Shown piece after piece: positions 38,732 through 51,480 of a stretch of DNA of 64,000 nt. The stretch lies in the NCBI RefSeq assembly GCF_037975245.1, contig NC_092568.1, positions 11,059,501 to 11,123,500 on the forward strand, in the 5' to 3' direction. Origin of the DNA: Apostichopus japonicus (taxonomy: Eukaryota > Echinodermata > Holothuroidea > Aspidochirotida > Stichopodidae). How positions within the stretch are numbered: the stretch's first letter is position 1; every line of letters starts with the position of its first letter. A program made the translations under genes and the position numbers. The notes beneath the pieces are model-generated. The model was not told the origin of the DNA. It did not search any database and was given only the letters and a program-made list of their open reading frames with translations.

Positions 38732-41700
38732 TCACAAACTACCCTCTTTGGAAGGCGATATTTTTTGGGTAAAATTAAAGCCCCACAACATTAGGGAATG
38801 GAAAGAAACTGATGATGTGTATGGCTGCTTATTTCTTCCTTGGCCACAGTCTAGCAGTTTCCAGTCTCCAGTCCAGGATCCCTTCATCCAATGTAAGATA
38901 ACCTCATCCTTTTCAATCTTTGTGACTTCTCCAATGTATGGTCATTTGCTTGATTCAATGAGGTTCACGGCTGCTATGTTCCTAACTTGAATCGATGAAT
39001 AATCAGATACCTCAATGACTTCTTTAGCAACAACATCACGGCCTTGAGTTCCAATTGTTACCTGCAAAGGTTTCAGCAAAAACAACAGAATAGGGTAAAA
39101 GCACATCTTGAGCACCTTTTTGGAGATATCATGATAAACCAGAACACACAAACTAATCGCATTTTGGAAAATGCAACATGGTTAATTTATTTTGTATGAA
39201 AGTGATAGTGTATATACAACAAAAGTTATAACAATAAGCATTGATATTTTACAAACAATATATTCTAAAAGTCAGCTGCTGACCTATAATGTTTACATGT
39301 TGACCACAAGTGATGTTTCCACAATCATCAATACCAATAAGTTTGTTTTAAGCAGTGTGACACATGCATACTCATGCCAGCATTAATACATTGGTTACAG
39401 AGCCTCCAGCATAGGAATACAAATTTGAAAATTAATAGGTGAATTGCCCATTAATTGTTCAATTTCTAGTATTGAAATAATCTACATATTCAACATCACC
39501 AATTTTAGTTCAGAATAATAAGAAAGAAAGACATTGTAAAGTGAAACAGATAAACATCTCACCACAGGGCATGTTGGTTGGATTCTACCCTTCAAAGTCT
39601 CTAACTGGGCAGAACTTTGTTCCTCACTATCAGGAATTCTCTCAACTTGGTCAAGCTCTAAGAGGTCCCAAATGTCAGGCAGAGGTGGTAGCTATGTGCC
39701 AAGAGAAGAGTTATGATCAGAAAAATAACCTTATAAGGAGAACCACACAAAAAAATGTTTGCCTACAGCAAATTATGTTTGTTATCCTGCTGATGAAAGA
39801 AAATAAAATACTTATTTGATCTGCTATTCCTGGCTTGAAAAAAGAACTGTATTCAAACCACGACCACGGTCAATACCTATATTAAGTGTCATGAGCTAAG
39901 TGAAGACTAAACAAACATAAAATAATTAAAAAGGAACTATATCATATATGAGAATTCATTTCTTTAAGTTATATTATAATATGTTACCTTTTGCCATCCT
40001 TAATATCTATCGGTAAAACAATTATTGCAAATCGGTATTACTAATTTACTTGTGGAAATAGCAAGCACTGTTCACTCTAGCACTGTTTGGGATGACACTT
40101 CATTGTCAAAACATAAGGAAGCACTTTGCTTAAACTTAACTTCTCCTTACAGGCAAACTCTAAGTTTATTGTTAATGTAATGTTTAAAAAACATGTTTCG
40201 TTGTATGAACCTTTATTACCTCTTCAAGACGTGAAATGGAGTTAAGATACTCTTTCAATTCAGCTCTCTTTGTGACGGGCAAACGTTCACCATATCGATC
40301 AGGAATATCCTTCAAAAGATTTGGCAGATCAGTTCTTTCCAAACATGGTACAACCCATCCTGGCTTGATTGAGAGATCTGGCATTGACTGCACAATGAAA
40401 TATAAAAAATATAGACATTAGATAGTAAGGTAATATTTGATATAATTCTGACTTTGGGATTTCCAAATGTATTACCTAATTTCATAATTTGTAATTTTTT
40501 TTTTCAAGATCAATGTGAATAAAACATTTCATTGTTGGTAGAGGGGGAGGGGGTTATCTTGAATTTAAAACAATGTTTAATAAATCAATGTTTTCACCCC
40601 AATTTGAAATAAACAATTAATATTTTTTTTACCTTGAGACAATGGCACATGTCTCTGGTTGCCATGGATCCTGATGCCACATCTTGTACCTCATTTCAGC
40701 ATGACCATTTTGATAGGTAAATTCAAACCATAGGGGCTTGGAATGGTTTGCAAAACTACCAGCAAGATGAGGAGTTAACCATTCCTTCACATTCAAGTTA
40801 TGTTGAATTTCCTCCACCTCAATGGCAGGTGTGAAGCTAGCTTTGATGAAAGAACTTAGTTCTATAACAACAAAAGTAAATAAATAATACAATGAATACC
40901 CACATCAAAAATACATAGAATGTGACATTACTTCAAATATACGTATTTGTCAATATACTCAATTAGTTGGGAGTACAAATATTAATTTACACTTATGTAG
41001 AAGTTGACATAATTTACCCAAACTAAAATAAAATATACAGATTGTTCCAACAGTTTGCATTACCAAAATAAAACATTGAGAATGCACATTGAATACAAAT
41101 TCATGAAGCATAACACATTTTTAAAGATTAAGCAATTTCTTCTATACATCAGCATATGGTGTCATTTGACATAGGTAGGTGTTAGGAGCCTACGATCCAG
41201 TTGCCAACAATCCTTGCAAGTTGATGTTTGGTACATGATTATTTCATGACAACCTATTTTAAGGCATCCTATTTTTTGCTATGCAAAGGTTGGATGTGGG
41301 ATTTTTGCACAGATTAGACAAGTATTTGTTGCCCAACTCATGGTGAGCTCTTCTTTGAGCTTATAGTTTGGCCCATATTGTGTTGAGTATTGCTTAACTC
41401 CAAGCATTGTGATTCCCATATCATAATTCCCATGAAGTAGTATTTTATTTAGGTGTTAAGAACAATTCAAGTTGCCTATGCAATGTAAAATAGGTCATTT
41501 GAAATTGGTAGCCACAATTCCAAATCGAACAACTTCAATGTTACTTTTAGATAGATAGAATAGTTTTACATTGTTGTCATAAACGCCTACTCACAGATAC
41601 AGTATGCATGAGATACACAAGACCCTACCCAACCTGACGCCAGCTATTGAGAATTCATACCCATGAAAAATAAATGTTAATTGTCCTATATCCTGTATCT

Positions 41701-42867
41701 CTATGGTTTTGTAGCCGTAATATCAACATCCAATATGGTAGCACAATACAACCTTCCATTTGATATTGGCCTCTGGATATGCTCACTTTACCTACAACTT
41801 TTCACACACAGACATGTGCACATTCTGATCTGACAGCATTTGTTCATGATAATTATGAGATTATTAACCAAAAGTAAAGTAACTGTAAATAAAGATGAGA
41901 TAGATCCTGGTTCAGTGATTGACTAAATTAAATACCTTGATCTGTATAAGTGTTCTGTTTCTTCAGTGCCCTGGCGATACAGCTGAACATTTGGTCTACA
42001 TCCTCGTGAGTGTGGCCCACAGGTAAGAAATGCACAGTGACCTGTAGATTGAGTGAAGATTTTAGTCAAAGGTTATCATGTTTGTAACATTTTCAAAAAC
42101 TGACCCTGTTTACTTTGAATGACTTATCACCTCCAGCCGAAGCAAAAGGGGATTATCTACTTACAAAGAGCTACCTACATAACAACTTCAAGCAAGGTTA
42201 CAGTACTTTTGAGATATAGTGTTTACAAGGTATCTAGTCTTTGAAGTCTATTGAAGTCAAATGACCTTTGACTACCATGAAAAACAATAGGAATCATTTA
42301 CTGACCACAGGCTACCATTATAGCACTGTAAGTTTAAAGTTCAACCAACTTTTAATTCTTGAGATAAAATGTTTACAAAGTTTTCTGACTTGAACAAGTC
42401 TGTTGACCTCAAATGACCTTTGACCTCCATGATAAACAATAGGGTTCATCCTCACACCATGGGCATCCTCACACCATGGGCTACCTCAATTGCATACCAT
42501 GAAGTTTGAAGTTCAAGCAACTTCTACTTCTTGAGATATTATATTTACGAGCCACGATGTCACATACTGTACACACATGCACAAAATCATAATCGCATAG
42601 ATTCCTTACAATTCAGCAATGAAGTAAGACAGCTGTTAACAAGTTATAACATTAATATATATTACCACTCTGAAGATCTTCAACTCTACCAGCAAGGAGC
42701 AGAAGGACAGAAGATATCGGTTCTTATTCTCCCTGTAACAATTATCCAATTGCAAAAAGAGATCCTTCCCAAGAGTATCCTTATGCTTCACTAGTGTCCG
42801 CAAAATGCACGTTATGGTCATGTTTGAATCATGTGGGATATGCTTCACATCAGTGTATACAACAGAC
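38732..42867 (-). CDS. Transposase-like gene (DUF7869-type), decayed and N-terminally incomplete
   Basis: Six minus-strand exons are visible: 42,867-42,666; 42,041-41,936; 40,861-40,633; 40,387-40,220; 39,691-39,563; 39,061-38,732. The first two join in phase to give PHDSNMTITCILRTL, LFLQLDNCYRENKNRYLLSF and FLPVGHTHEDVDQMFSCIAR. These are the hallmark motifs of a metazoan family often filed as DUF7869; the DN and HTHED residues suggest an RNase-H-like acidic site. The last exon reads PYIGEVTKIEKDEVILHWMK, the usual C-terminal region. It has an in-frame TGA just before this segment, and exons three and four do not join in phase, so this copy is probably inactive. Upstream N-terminal exons were not found. 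The transposase role is inferred from family abundance and its place inside a TIR element. Confidence 0.75.
42100..42545. repeat. Dispersed GACCTCAAATGACCTTTGACC repeat, about 2.5 tandem units
   Basis: Units of about 165-170 bp with the words CTTGAGATATTATATTTAC, GACCTCAAATGACCTTTGAC and AAAACAATAGG. They lie in the intron between the first two visible transposase exons. The same family occurs inverted or diverged at 17,990-18,220, 22,430-22,600, 25,130-25,310, 27,830-28,010, 44,160-44,560 and 51,280-51,480. I know this pattern as a common non-coding repeat of marine invertebrates; I cannot name its class. Confidence 0.7.
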
Positions 42868-45800
42868 CTTCAACATCAGGAAAAGAGAAAAGAAAGGTTC
42901 AACACAAGTTACCTGTGCTTCACAAGAAGAGGAAGAGCAATAAGGATCAGCCAGTTGTCAGCCCTCTAGAAAGCGTCAAGAAGGAAGTCAATGCAGCATT
43001 TTTAGGTGAGAACCCTTAGAAGGTGTCAGGTACGGTAGCAGTACAATAAACTGCCTCAGGAATTGGAACTGTTGTGGTTTAAGTACAGGGATTCTCTACT
43101 GGCCAGATTGAGCATACCAGACAATCTAATCAGGCCCATCAAAAATACAAAGGAAACAAACCCAACATTTTGGTTCACCAACTTACTGGAGGAAAAGTTG
43201 TGAAGAGAATTGGGATAAGCATTAAGTTTCATCATTATAAAACGTTGATAAAAGTTTGTCCTGTGCTAAAACAATCATCTTCCATTTCCATCAATCTATT
43301 CTTGGCCCTTTATTAGTCAAAATGTCCTCCATGGTGGGCCTGCATACTGTATGAGTGATAAACAGAGTTGTTAAATTCATTAACATCACTTTCTGTGCAG
43401 TGTACTTCATACTGAGCCATCTGTATGCCTCCTACTGCATGCCCATTAAGAACTGCCTCAACTGTTCACTTTTTCACCGGAAATTCACAACATAGATAGA
43501 AGTATTATTTTTTTATTTGAGTGTTATCGGGGAGGGGGCCATAGTTAACCCAATAAATAATGTGTTCATTAACTGAACATTGCTTTTCAACATACTGTAA
43601 CAATCATTATATTCACTGTGCACAGTTGGTTTGAATAGTATTGGCATGCTTTAAGGAAAACCTTTTGCATACCTACAGTATGGCATTTCCCTGTCAGTTA
43701 ATTGATGTTAACTTTGTTACAGAAATTGATTTACCATTGTTTTAACTTCTCCACAGGTGTTGCAAATATTGACATTGAAAATCTAGAAGTTGGTCTGAAG
43801 TTGAGAGAAGTGAATGTGCAATTTCTCACCAAACTGAAAGAGGCAATGTTAGATTTTACCAACCACAGTTATCAACCACTGACTGTCATAGCAAAAACTT
43901 TGGAAAACTGGGAGAATTTTTCAGAAGCCACAGTGAGTAATCAGCACTTGATTATAAAGTGATTTTGATAATGGAGTGAATTTTAATTGTTTATCAAAAA
44001 CCATGCAGCAGTGACTGCATGTGTGTGCATATGTGAGAGAGAGACATCTTAGCTCAAATTTTGAAAACTTTGATAATTCAACAATTGCAATATGCATGAA
44101 GTTCATACTGTACTTGGTAGAAAGCTACCCCTTTGCAAATTCTCAGCTACAATTGTTTTCGGGAGAGGTCAAAGGTCACTTGAATCGACAATGGTCAACA
44201 AGTAAAAACTCTATAAACATATCTCACCAAGTACAGCTTGCATGAAGTTAATGCTCAGTATGTAGACACTCTTAGTAAATAATCAGCTGGTAGTGTGTTG
44301 GGAGAAGTCAAGGTCATTTGAGGTCACTAGTGGTCAACAAATGACAACTTTTATAACTGAAGGAGTGAAACTTTTGTTAATGTCAAATTTGGTACGAAAT
44401 AGGTCTCCTTTATAAGCATTGTCTTCTATTTTTTGTTGTGTCGGTCAAGGTCATTTGGGGTCAGTTTAATTCACAGTCTGAAAACTCCTAAAACATGGTA
44501 TCTCACCATGTACATGGGAATATAAGCCCTAGACGAGAAGAACAACATGAACAGATATTTTACTTGACATATGGATCCCACATACATCATAATTTTAAAA
44601 ACCTTTCAAAACACGATAACTCAGGGTTGTCCACACCATATCTTTGAATACACGTTTAATTCTCCTTTGCTAATAATATTTTTCCATTACACTGTGGATC
44701 CCCTGTACTCAGTAGAACTCTCCCCTCCAATGCCCTACAATAACAATAGCCAAGGAATCACTAAGCCTAGTGGCTTTCTGTTTGTATGTCAATTACACCT
44801 GATCTTTGAGGACCAAAGTCATGAAATTACGCTTCTTTTTGATAAATGTAACATTTTGTAACAAATTTTTCTTTCAGGTTAATGGATACCATTATGAAGT
44901 AATTGGTGGCATCCACAATCTGACAGCCTGTAAGGACTTGAGAGAAGAAAATCCTGACAAGAATGTGTTTGCTACCCGTCTGTGTGTAATTTACAGCAGG
45001 TCTCTATCTAAAGATGCAAAACTTTGGTTGGCTAACAAACACAACAAAATAGGGGAAACCAGGCATCAGATGAGCCTTAAGGAGAAGGTGACTACCATGA
45101 ATGTAACATTGTTTTAATAGAAGAATTTCTGCCATGCAGTTATTCATTTCATTCCTCCATATTGTATATTCAGGTTGCAATGACCAATGCATTATGACAT
45201 TAAAGTGTGCATGGAAAGTCTTTGTCTATACATAACACATAACTTTGTGTTGTGCACATAGAATAGCTCTCTTACAGTATGTGAATTTTCAAATGATTGT
45301 TATCTAATTACTCTCATAGGGAGGATTAGGTACAATATTGTAGTTCTTTTGCCAGTTGGACCATTAACAGTAACACGCAACAGTTGCCTTGGTAGTGATT
45401 ATTTTTCCTATGTAGGGACAATCGAGGGGTCATTCATTGTTGGGTATTGCATGGTGATCGGAGGTGCATGACTGAGGGAGGGGTAAAAAGTTGTCTGTAT
45501 GTGGGGTCCTCTTGAATGGCTGGTTTGATTTTCTTAAAACATGGTATGAAGCTGTCCTAGGGTAAATGTCTATGTCTAGCAGACCCCAGAAACATAGGTC
45601 AAATGTCACGTCAAATTAAATTCAATATTTTAATTCAATATTATTCCAAGGGTAAACATAACATTCAAATGGAATCTTCACTTGTATAATGAGAACAACA
45701 TGTAGGCTACTAATACAGGCAGAAACTTGACCTATTCCATAGTATTACTCAGATTGTAGAGGACAGCAGAGTGATAACACTGAAATCATATGACAGTATA

Positions 45801-48800
45801 GTCCTGCTAACTTATCATATCAAAAAACATTAGAGCACCATGATGCATTGTGTTCGTGAGTAATCCAACATTGTGAAAGCTTGTTTGGGATTCACCTTCT
45901 GCTTGTCCAAATTGGACACAGACTAGGCCTATAGCTATATGGGAACGCAAAGTCTGGTGGTGTACATACACTTTAAAGGCATACAGTAGGCACATATATA
46001 AGGGTGTCAATGTACGAATAAAACATATTTTTTACATTGGTCATAATGGTAATATCTGTTTATAAGTATGCTGATGATGAAATATGCAACTCTATATACT
46101 GCCCTCTTGTGTATAACTATACACGTATACATATAATCACATTGGTAATACTGCTTTAACCTTAAAATATTTTCACCCTAAAGCAGACATGGATTGCAGA
46201 CCCTGGAGCAATAATACTAAAGTATACAAATATATGACCCAAGCATTGTTTTATCTTAAGAAACAAAAGTAGGTGTGACATAATGACATAAGGAGCAGAA
46301 CAACTTTGGTTGCCTTGCCCAGTTTCGGTTCTGCTCTCCAAATGATGAACATGGTATGTTATATCTAGTTTGCATTTGGATTAGTTCGGATTCAGTTTGG
46401 ATTAGTTCAAGAATATTGTTGTGTTTTGATGGGTTCAATAAGTAACATTGTCCCTTTTTTAACTTGTCCTGATTCTGGTTAGATTTACTGTTCCTTTAGG
46501 GGTGTAGGGGGGGGGGAGCTGGAGGGAGTGATTGGTGTCAAAAAGTGTACATGGTCACCAACAGTCTTGCATAAACTGTGGAGGAACTTCTGTACATATC
46601 AAGTATAACTTTTCAACCAAGGTATGCTAAAACTGTATAATTAAATTTGACTACTGTATTCAGGCTAAAAGAACCTTAGACCAATATAAGTAATTTCTTT
46701 CCCATGGAAATTAAAATTTCTTAACATTAAGAACATTAAGAACGATTCCCAGTACTTATCAAAGGTATATATGTTTCAATCAACTATCTTTAGCATCTCT
46801 TGCCTCAATAAACATTGAACTCCATGGTAAACTATAGTGGTTAACCCAAGGAGAATATATGCAACATGTTTCATATTCAATCAATTTTCACTTATGAAAA
46901 TAGCTAAAAGGTAATAGCTAAAACTGTTGTGCATTATGGTGGTAATTGTGGAAAACAGAAATGCACCTTGTGTAATAGACCAGTGTGCATCCATACTAAA
47001 CTGTTTCTCAAGTATTGAATGTTATCACATCTTTCAGGTTAAAGAGCAAAGAACCATTAATCTCCTCTGCAACATTGTGAGTAGAGACGATGATGAGGAA
47101 TACAACCTCCTTGAAGAAGTCCTGCAGATGAGCGAACACGGGCAGCTGCTTGGACAAAAGGTGAAGACAGGGAAAATGTTCGTTGATGCAGTCAAGCCTT
47201 GTCAACTGCGTTACTTGACTGGACTCCCTGCTTCATCTACTAAAACCCTTTTGAAGGAGCTGTCCAATGGAATGATGACTTTGGGGCGCGCAATTCAAGG
47301 AGGAAACGCATAAGCTGATAAAGCTCCTCAAAATCCAGCAAATGATCCTGGACTTGGTTGGTTTGGAGACGTGGGAGGAGGCAGAAGAGAAGTTTCCAGA
47401 AGAGACAGGGAGATAAATCATTTTCCCCTTCATAAGGTCCCTCAGGAACTGAAGAGTTATTGTAGTCTCCTGAAGGCTAAGGAAGAGACCAATGGCCTAT
47501 CAAGACCATATCAAATTGGAGGAGCCAGCTGTGTGTTGAGCCAGCTGGATCCAAGGGCAATTACCTTGCCAACAATGCAGCTGCCAGATGCATTCAAAGG
47601 ATTTCCTTTGATTGTGCTGAATACGCCAAAGGTTTGTCAATCAATGTTAATTCAACAGAGGCCTCCACGTCGACCCTCTCAGATTTGGCTGAAACTGATA
47701 TATAGTAAGCTGTCTCAAATGCAGATATTGGGAAAAAAGATGTTGGATACACTTTTGCAACAAAACTATGGTATTTCTGAAAGGGCCCTACAGTTTCCTT
47801 CAAATGTGGAGGCATTTTTACATACATGTTGAGTATTTGATGTCTGAAATTGCAAATGTTGTAAAACACATGAAACCAGACATCCAATTTAGCTAATTTT
47901 GGTCATAATTTAGGGCCTTTTAAAAGCTACCATTGATTTGTTGGTAGGTGTGGCCATATCTTAGCAAGCAAAATGTTTGGAACATTTTTTTTGGGTCCAA
48001 CATTGCCTATGCGACATGTGACAAGACAATGTATCAGTTTCAGCCAAATCTGAGAGAGTCGACATGGAATCGGTCAAAAAATCTGTTGATTTGACATGGA
48101 TTGACTCTTTTGTCTTTTTCATGTGAAAGCAGATCATTCTAAACTTATATGTGTCAATCTGATTGTGTCTGGGACACTGCATGCACAATTTGTGCATGCA
48201 TTAAGCAAAGTATGAACCTTAATCTAGAATCATGACATGTATGATGCTCTCTCACTGTTTAATTTACAATACAATGTTAGTTTTCAAAGCTATGTGCCAT
48301 TTAGATTTACAAAATTACTATTTGAAGAAGGCTGGTTTCTACTCTGTGTATCAAGCTTGCTATAACTACTGTCTTGGTATACATTTAAGTCACATAGTCA
48401 GACCTAAAACCTTTAATAACCTTACACAGTACAAACAACAGTTTGGTGATTATATAATGAAAATTGGTGGCAACGTCATATTACACTGCAAACTCATGCT
48501 TCAAAAATGTTATCCTAGTTACTGCATTACGGTACTAGTCACACACACAAACAGTAATTTTGCACATGTAGGGACATGCATCACTGTTGCTACAGTATAA
48601 TCATCATATGTTGTTTAACGGTTGGTTTGTTTGAAAGTTTTATTGGGCTTAATGAAAAGAGGAGAGAGCTCTGTATTGTATATCTAGGATTGAGTATGGG
48701 GTGTTCATTTAAAATGACTTGTCTCTGCAAGATTAACCTACAGTGGTTAATACTCATCATTTTTTTCTCAATTTGTTATGATCTCTACAGGGATGGATAT

Positions 48801-50880
48801 GTGAAGATGTAAAGAGGTTCACAAACAAGGCTGTTTCCCTGAATCTGAAAGTTGGGCTCAGAGATTTTAAGTTGGTTGTGATGTGTCCAGCAGCAGATTT
48901 GCAGATTATGTGTGAAGACATAAGGGCAACAGAGCATTTTAATTCTGTGATCCCTGCTTACTTTCACATTAGAAATGCAAGATCAGGTAAGTTTCTGAAT
49001 TCAAATGCTGCCAGACAGCTTTTATAATGTTGTGATAGGATTCACAAAGTAGTAGTGTATATTGCTCTAGTAATGTGTTGTAGTAGTGTATATTGTATAT
49101 TGGGTTTTTGCCATTTCCTGGGACTCTGCAAAAATTTTCCCATACAAGTTAGTGATTAAAATACTGTTGTCTTAATGTCAAGCTTAGGAATATGTCTCTT
49201 TAAAAGTTGACTTATTCAATTGGTTTATTTCATTTTATGTTTGCTACTCAATAAGATTATTAAGTTTATGATTTAAGCATTTAACAGCATGGTAAGACTT
49301 ACAATCAGGGGATTGTTTACTGGTAATGGTTCTAAAGACAATAGGAAAAATTGAAGCACAGAAGTTATAATTTTGGCCTATTTTGAAAACAGCAAAGAAA
49401 AAAGAAATAGCACAGCAGAATAGTTGTAACGAATGAGTTTGGATTTTCATTGTCCTTAGCACATGTACCTGATTGTGATTTAGTAACCATATGTCTGAAT
49501 TGTCATTATGTAGTTAATAGGTATTAAATATGGAAAAAATAAATTCCTGTGTAGTTAGGCTGGCCCAAACAAATGCTGTTGCAACAGGTGAATCTGATTT
49601 GCCAGTGGTAGTTCTGAACTCAAAAAGTAATATTCAAATACGTCCTAGTTTTCAGAATTGTAAAAATCTATGAGAAAGTATATAAACATATTTATGAGAG
49701 TCAGGTAGATTGTGACAATTAAGGACTTTGATTATGATGAGTAAAATGTCCTGGTAATATATGCCTGTCTTCCGATCTTAAAGTACATTTCAATCAACCA
49801 ATAAAGCTCTGTACATGAATTACTATGCTTTATTCAAAATGAGCAAAACAATTATGTTTGTGTAAAAGGTTAACTGTTGAAAAATTATGATTGTTGCAGT
49901 CTTTGTTCATTTGTTATTTTACTATCAATGCATCACATGGAAATAAAGGGTAAGACTGTCAGGGTACAATAAAGCTTTATTTCTCTCTTTTTTTCTGAAG
50001 ATGACACAGAAATGCTCACGCAGAGTCTGTTTGGTCTGGCCATTGCATTTAAGGGGAAGACCGTTGCAAGGAAACTTATATGGGATGATGGCACAGACCT
50101 TAATGTGCTTACTGTTGCTAGGGATGATCCTCTGAACACAGAGGATGAAATTTCTTTAGATGATGAAATAATCACCTCAGGAGAGTTGTACCAGAGATTG
50201 GTTGCAACATTCACTACAACTGGCCAGTGGGTTTTGGATGCATGTTGTGGCACAGGTAAGAACATATTGTGATGCTGTCAGTGGAACAAGTACTGATTCC
50301 TAGAAAAATGTATCTGTGTATTTATAAATGCCTTATTGTGGTTTTCTTAAAATAAAGTACTGTTAAAGTTTGTACTTAGTTGCTGGTTATCCTAGTGGGA
50401 TTAACATGTATGATATTGAGTGAGCTGTACTTCTTTAGAAAACTAATATCTGCATAATCATGTGCAACGTTTACATTAATTGGTTTTCTATCCACATTAA
50501 ATGGTGATTAGGGATATCGCTAGTGCAAAAACAGAGAATATTAAGCCGTTCAATGTGTGTGCTTGAATATGGGGAGTTATCAATTCACATACTTCAAACA
50601 TTGTTGCTCTTTAGCAAGATATGAATCATAGTCCTTGGAATCTAACGTTTTCTGATCTTCAGGAAGGAGTTAGCCCCTACTTTACTTTACATTAATCATC
50701 TTTGTTTAAATATTCATACATACAGATAACGGGGTTGTTGCAATTCTGAAAAGTGGGAGGAATTGTGCAGGTGTGGACTGGGATGACGGCAAAATAAAGA
50801 TGGCCAGAGTGAGAATGGCAAGGTGTTTAGCCATTGCTAAGCGACCAGAAGAGGAGAAAGAAATAGAAATAGAAATATAA
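42831..50880 (+). CDS. ParB-like domain fused to SAM-dependent DNA-methyltransferase-like domain
   Basis: Seven phase-consistent exons: 42,831-43,005; 43,757-43,932; 44,878-45,087; 47,038-47,631; 48,791-48,986; 50,001-50,255; 50,726-50,880 (about 586 codons). Exon 1 is basic, with a nuclear-signal-like HKKRKSNK. Exons 2-3 match a ParB N-terminal domain: NIDIENLEVGLKLREVN, QPLTVIAKT, then YEVIGGIHNLTACKDL, where GGIHN stands for the usual GG.HR. Exons 5-7 match a beta-class amino-methyltransferase fold: KGKTVARKLIW, then VLDACCGTG (SAM motif I) and GRNCAGVDWDD (ribose-binding acid). The expected DPPY motif IV appears as CPAA at 48,884-48,895, so catalysis is doubtful. Exon 4 has an in-frame TAA near 47,311; the next 110 bases read better in another frame, so there may be two compensating indels or sequencing errors. 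After the TAA at 50,878 an acidic tail stays open to about 50,963. Confidence 0.82.
43039..43203 (+). pseudogene. Orphan exon-like ORF in intron 1 of the ParB gene
   Basis: A stretch after a stop reads QYNKLPQELELLWFKYRDSL and then LARLSIPDN, followed by NPTFWFTNLLEEKL and a stop. In another frame the sequence continues VKRIGISIKFHHYKTLI, so the piece looks like formerly coding sequence with a frame break. It has coding-like composition but no clear splice sites, and I do not recognise the family. It could be a lost exon of either transposon gene or a remnant of a third. Confidence 0.4.
44160..44560. repeat. Dispersed GGTCAAAGGTCACTTGAGGTC-type repeat in intron 2
   Basis: Three imperfect tandem units with GTCAAGGTCATTTGAGGTCA words, the same family as at 42,100-42,545 in the opposite orientation. 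Confidence 0.65.
45088..47037. other. Intron 3 of the ParB-methyltransferase gene
   Basis: No additional exon or mobile element recognised. It contains a G run near 46,508-46,517. Short ORFs on both strands have no family features. Confidence 0.5.
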
Positions 50881-51279
50881 GCAGAGGAGGAAGTAGGTGA
50901 GGAGGCAGAAGAGGAGGAGGAGGAACTAGAAGAGGAAGAGGCAGAAGAAGAAGAAAGCATTTAGTAAATTTAAGTGTCACATCTCAAGGCTTCATTCTGT
51001 AATAATTAGATGTAGTTCATTATTAATCCTGACTAAAACCTACAGTATATCAGATACATAAAAGATTATTGATCATTTATTCAATGTTAAAAAAGTACTG
51101 TAAGCTTCTTTTGTTATGTTGTATGGTGTTTGCATTCATGATGGTGTATGTATAGGTGCGGGTGTGTATGTGCGTTTGTGACACCCAGCTTGTAAACACA
51201 ATATCTGAAGAAGAGAATGTCGGACCAAATTCATATTTAGTGTAGAGAAGTACCACATTAAGTACAAAGAGTCTATTGG

Positions 51280-51480
51280 TTTTGGTGGAGGTCAAAGGTC
51301 ATATGGGGTCATCAGAGGTCAACTTTTGAAACCTTGTAAAAAAAATATCTCAATATTGGAAGCTTGGGCAGATCTCATACGTGGTATGAAGGTACTATAG
51401 CACTGATTAAAAAAAGCCTATTGATTTTGGTCAAAGGTCATTTGTGGACGGCAGGGAGGTTAATTGTCCTGTAGGGTATA
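51280..51480. repeat. Dispersed GGTCAAAGGTCAT-type repeat
   Basis: Two or three short units with GAGGTCAAAGGTCATATGGG and GTCAAAGGTCATTTGTGG, downstream of the methyltransferase stop. Same family as the intron copies. Confidence 0.6.

Noticed and set aside
50706-50960. Serine-rich minus-strand ORF
   Set aside because: Antisense of the GAA/GAG acidic tail of the methyltransferase gene.
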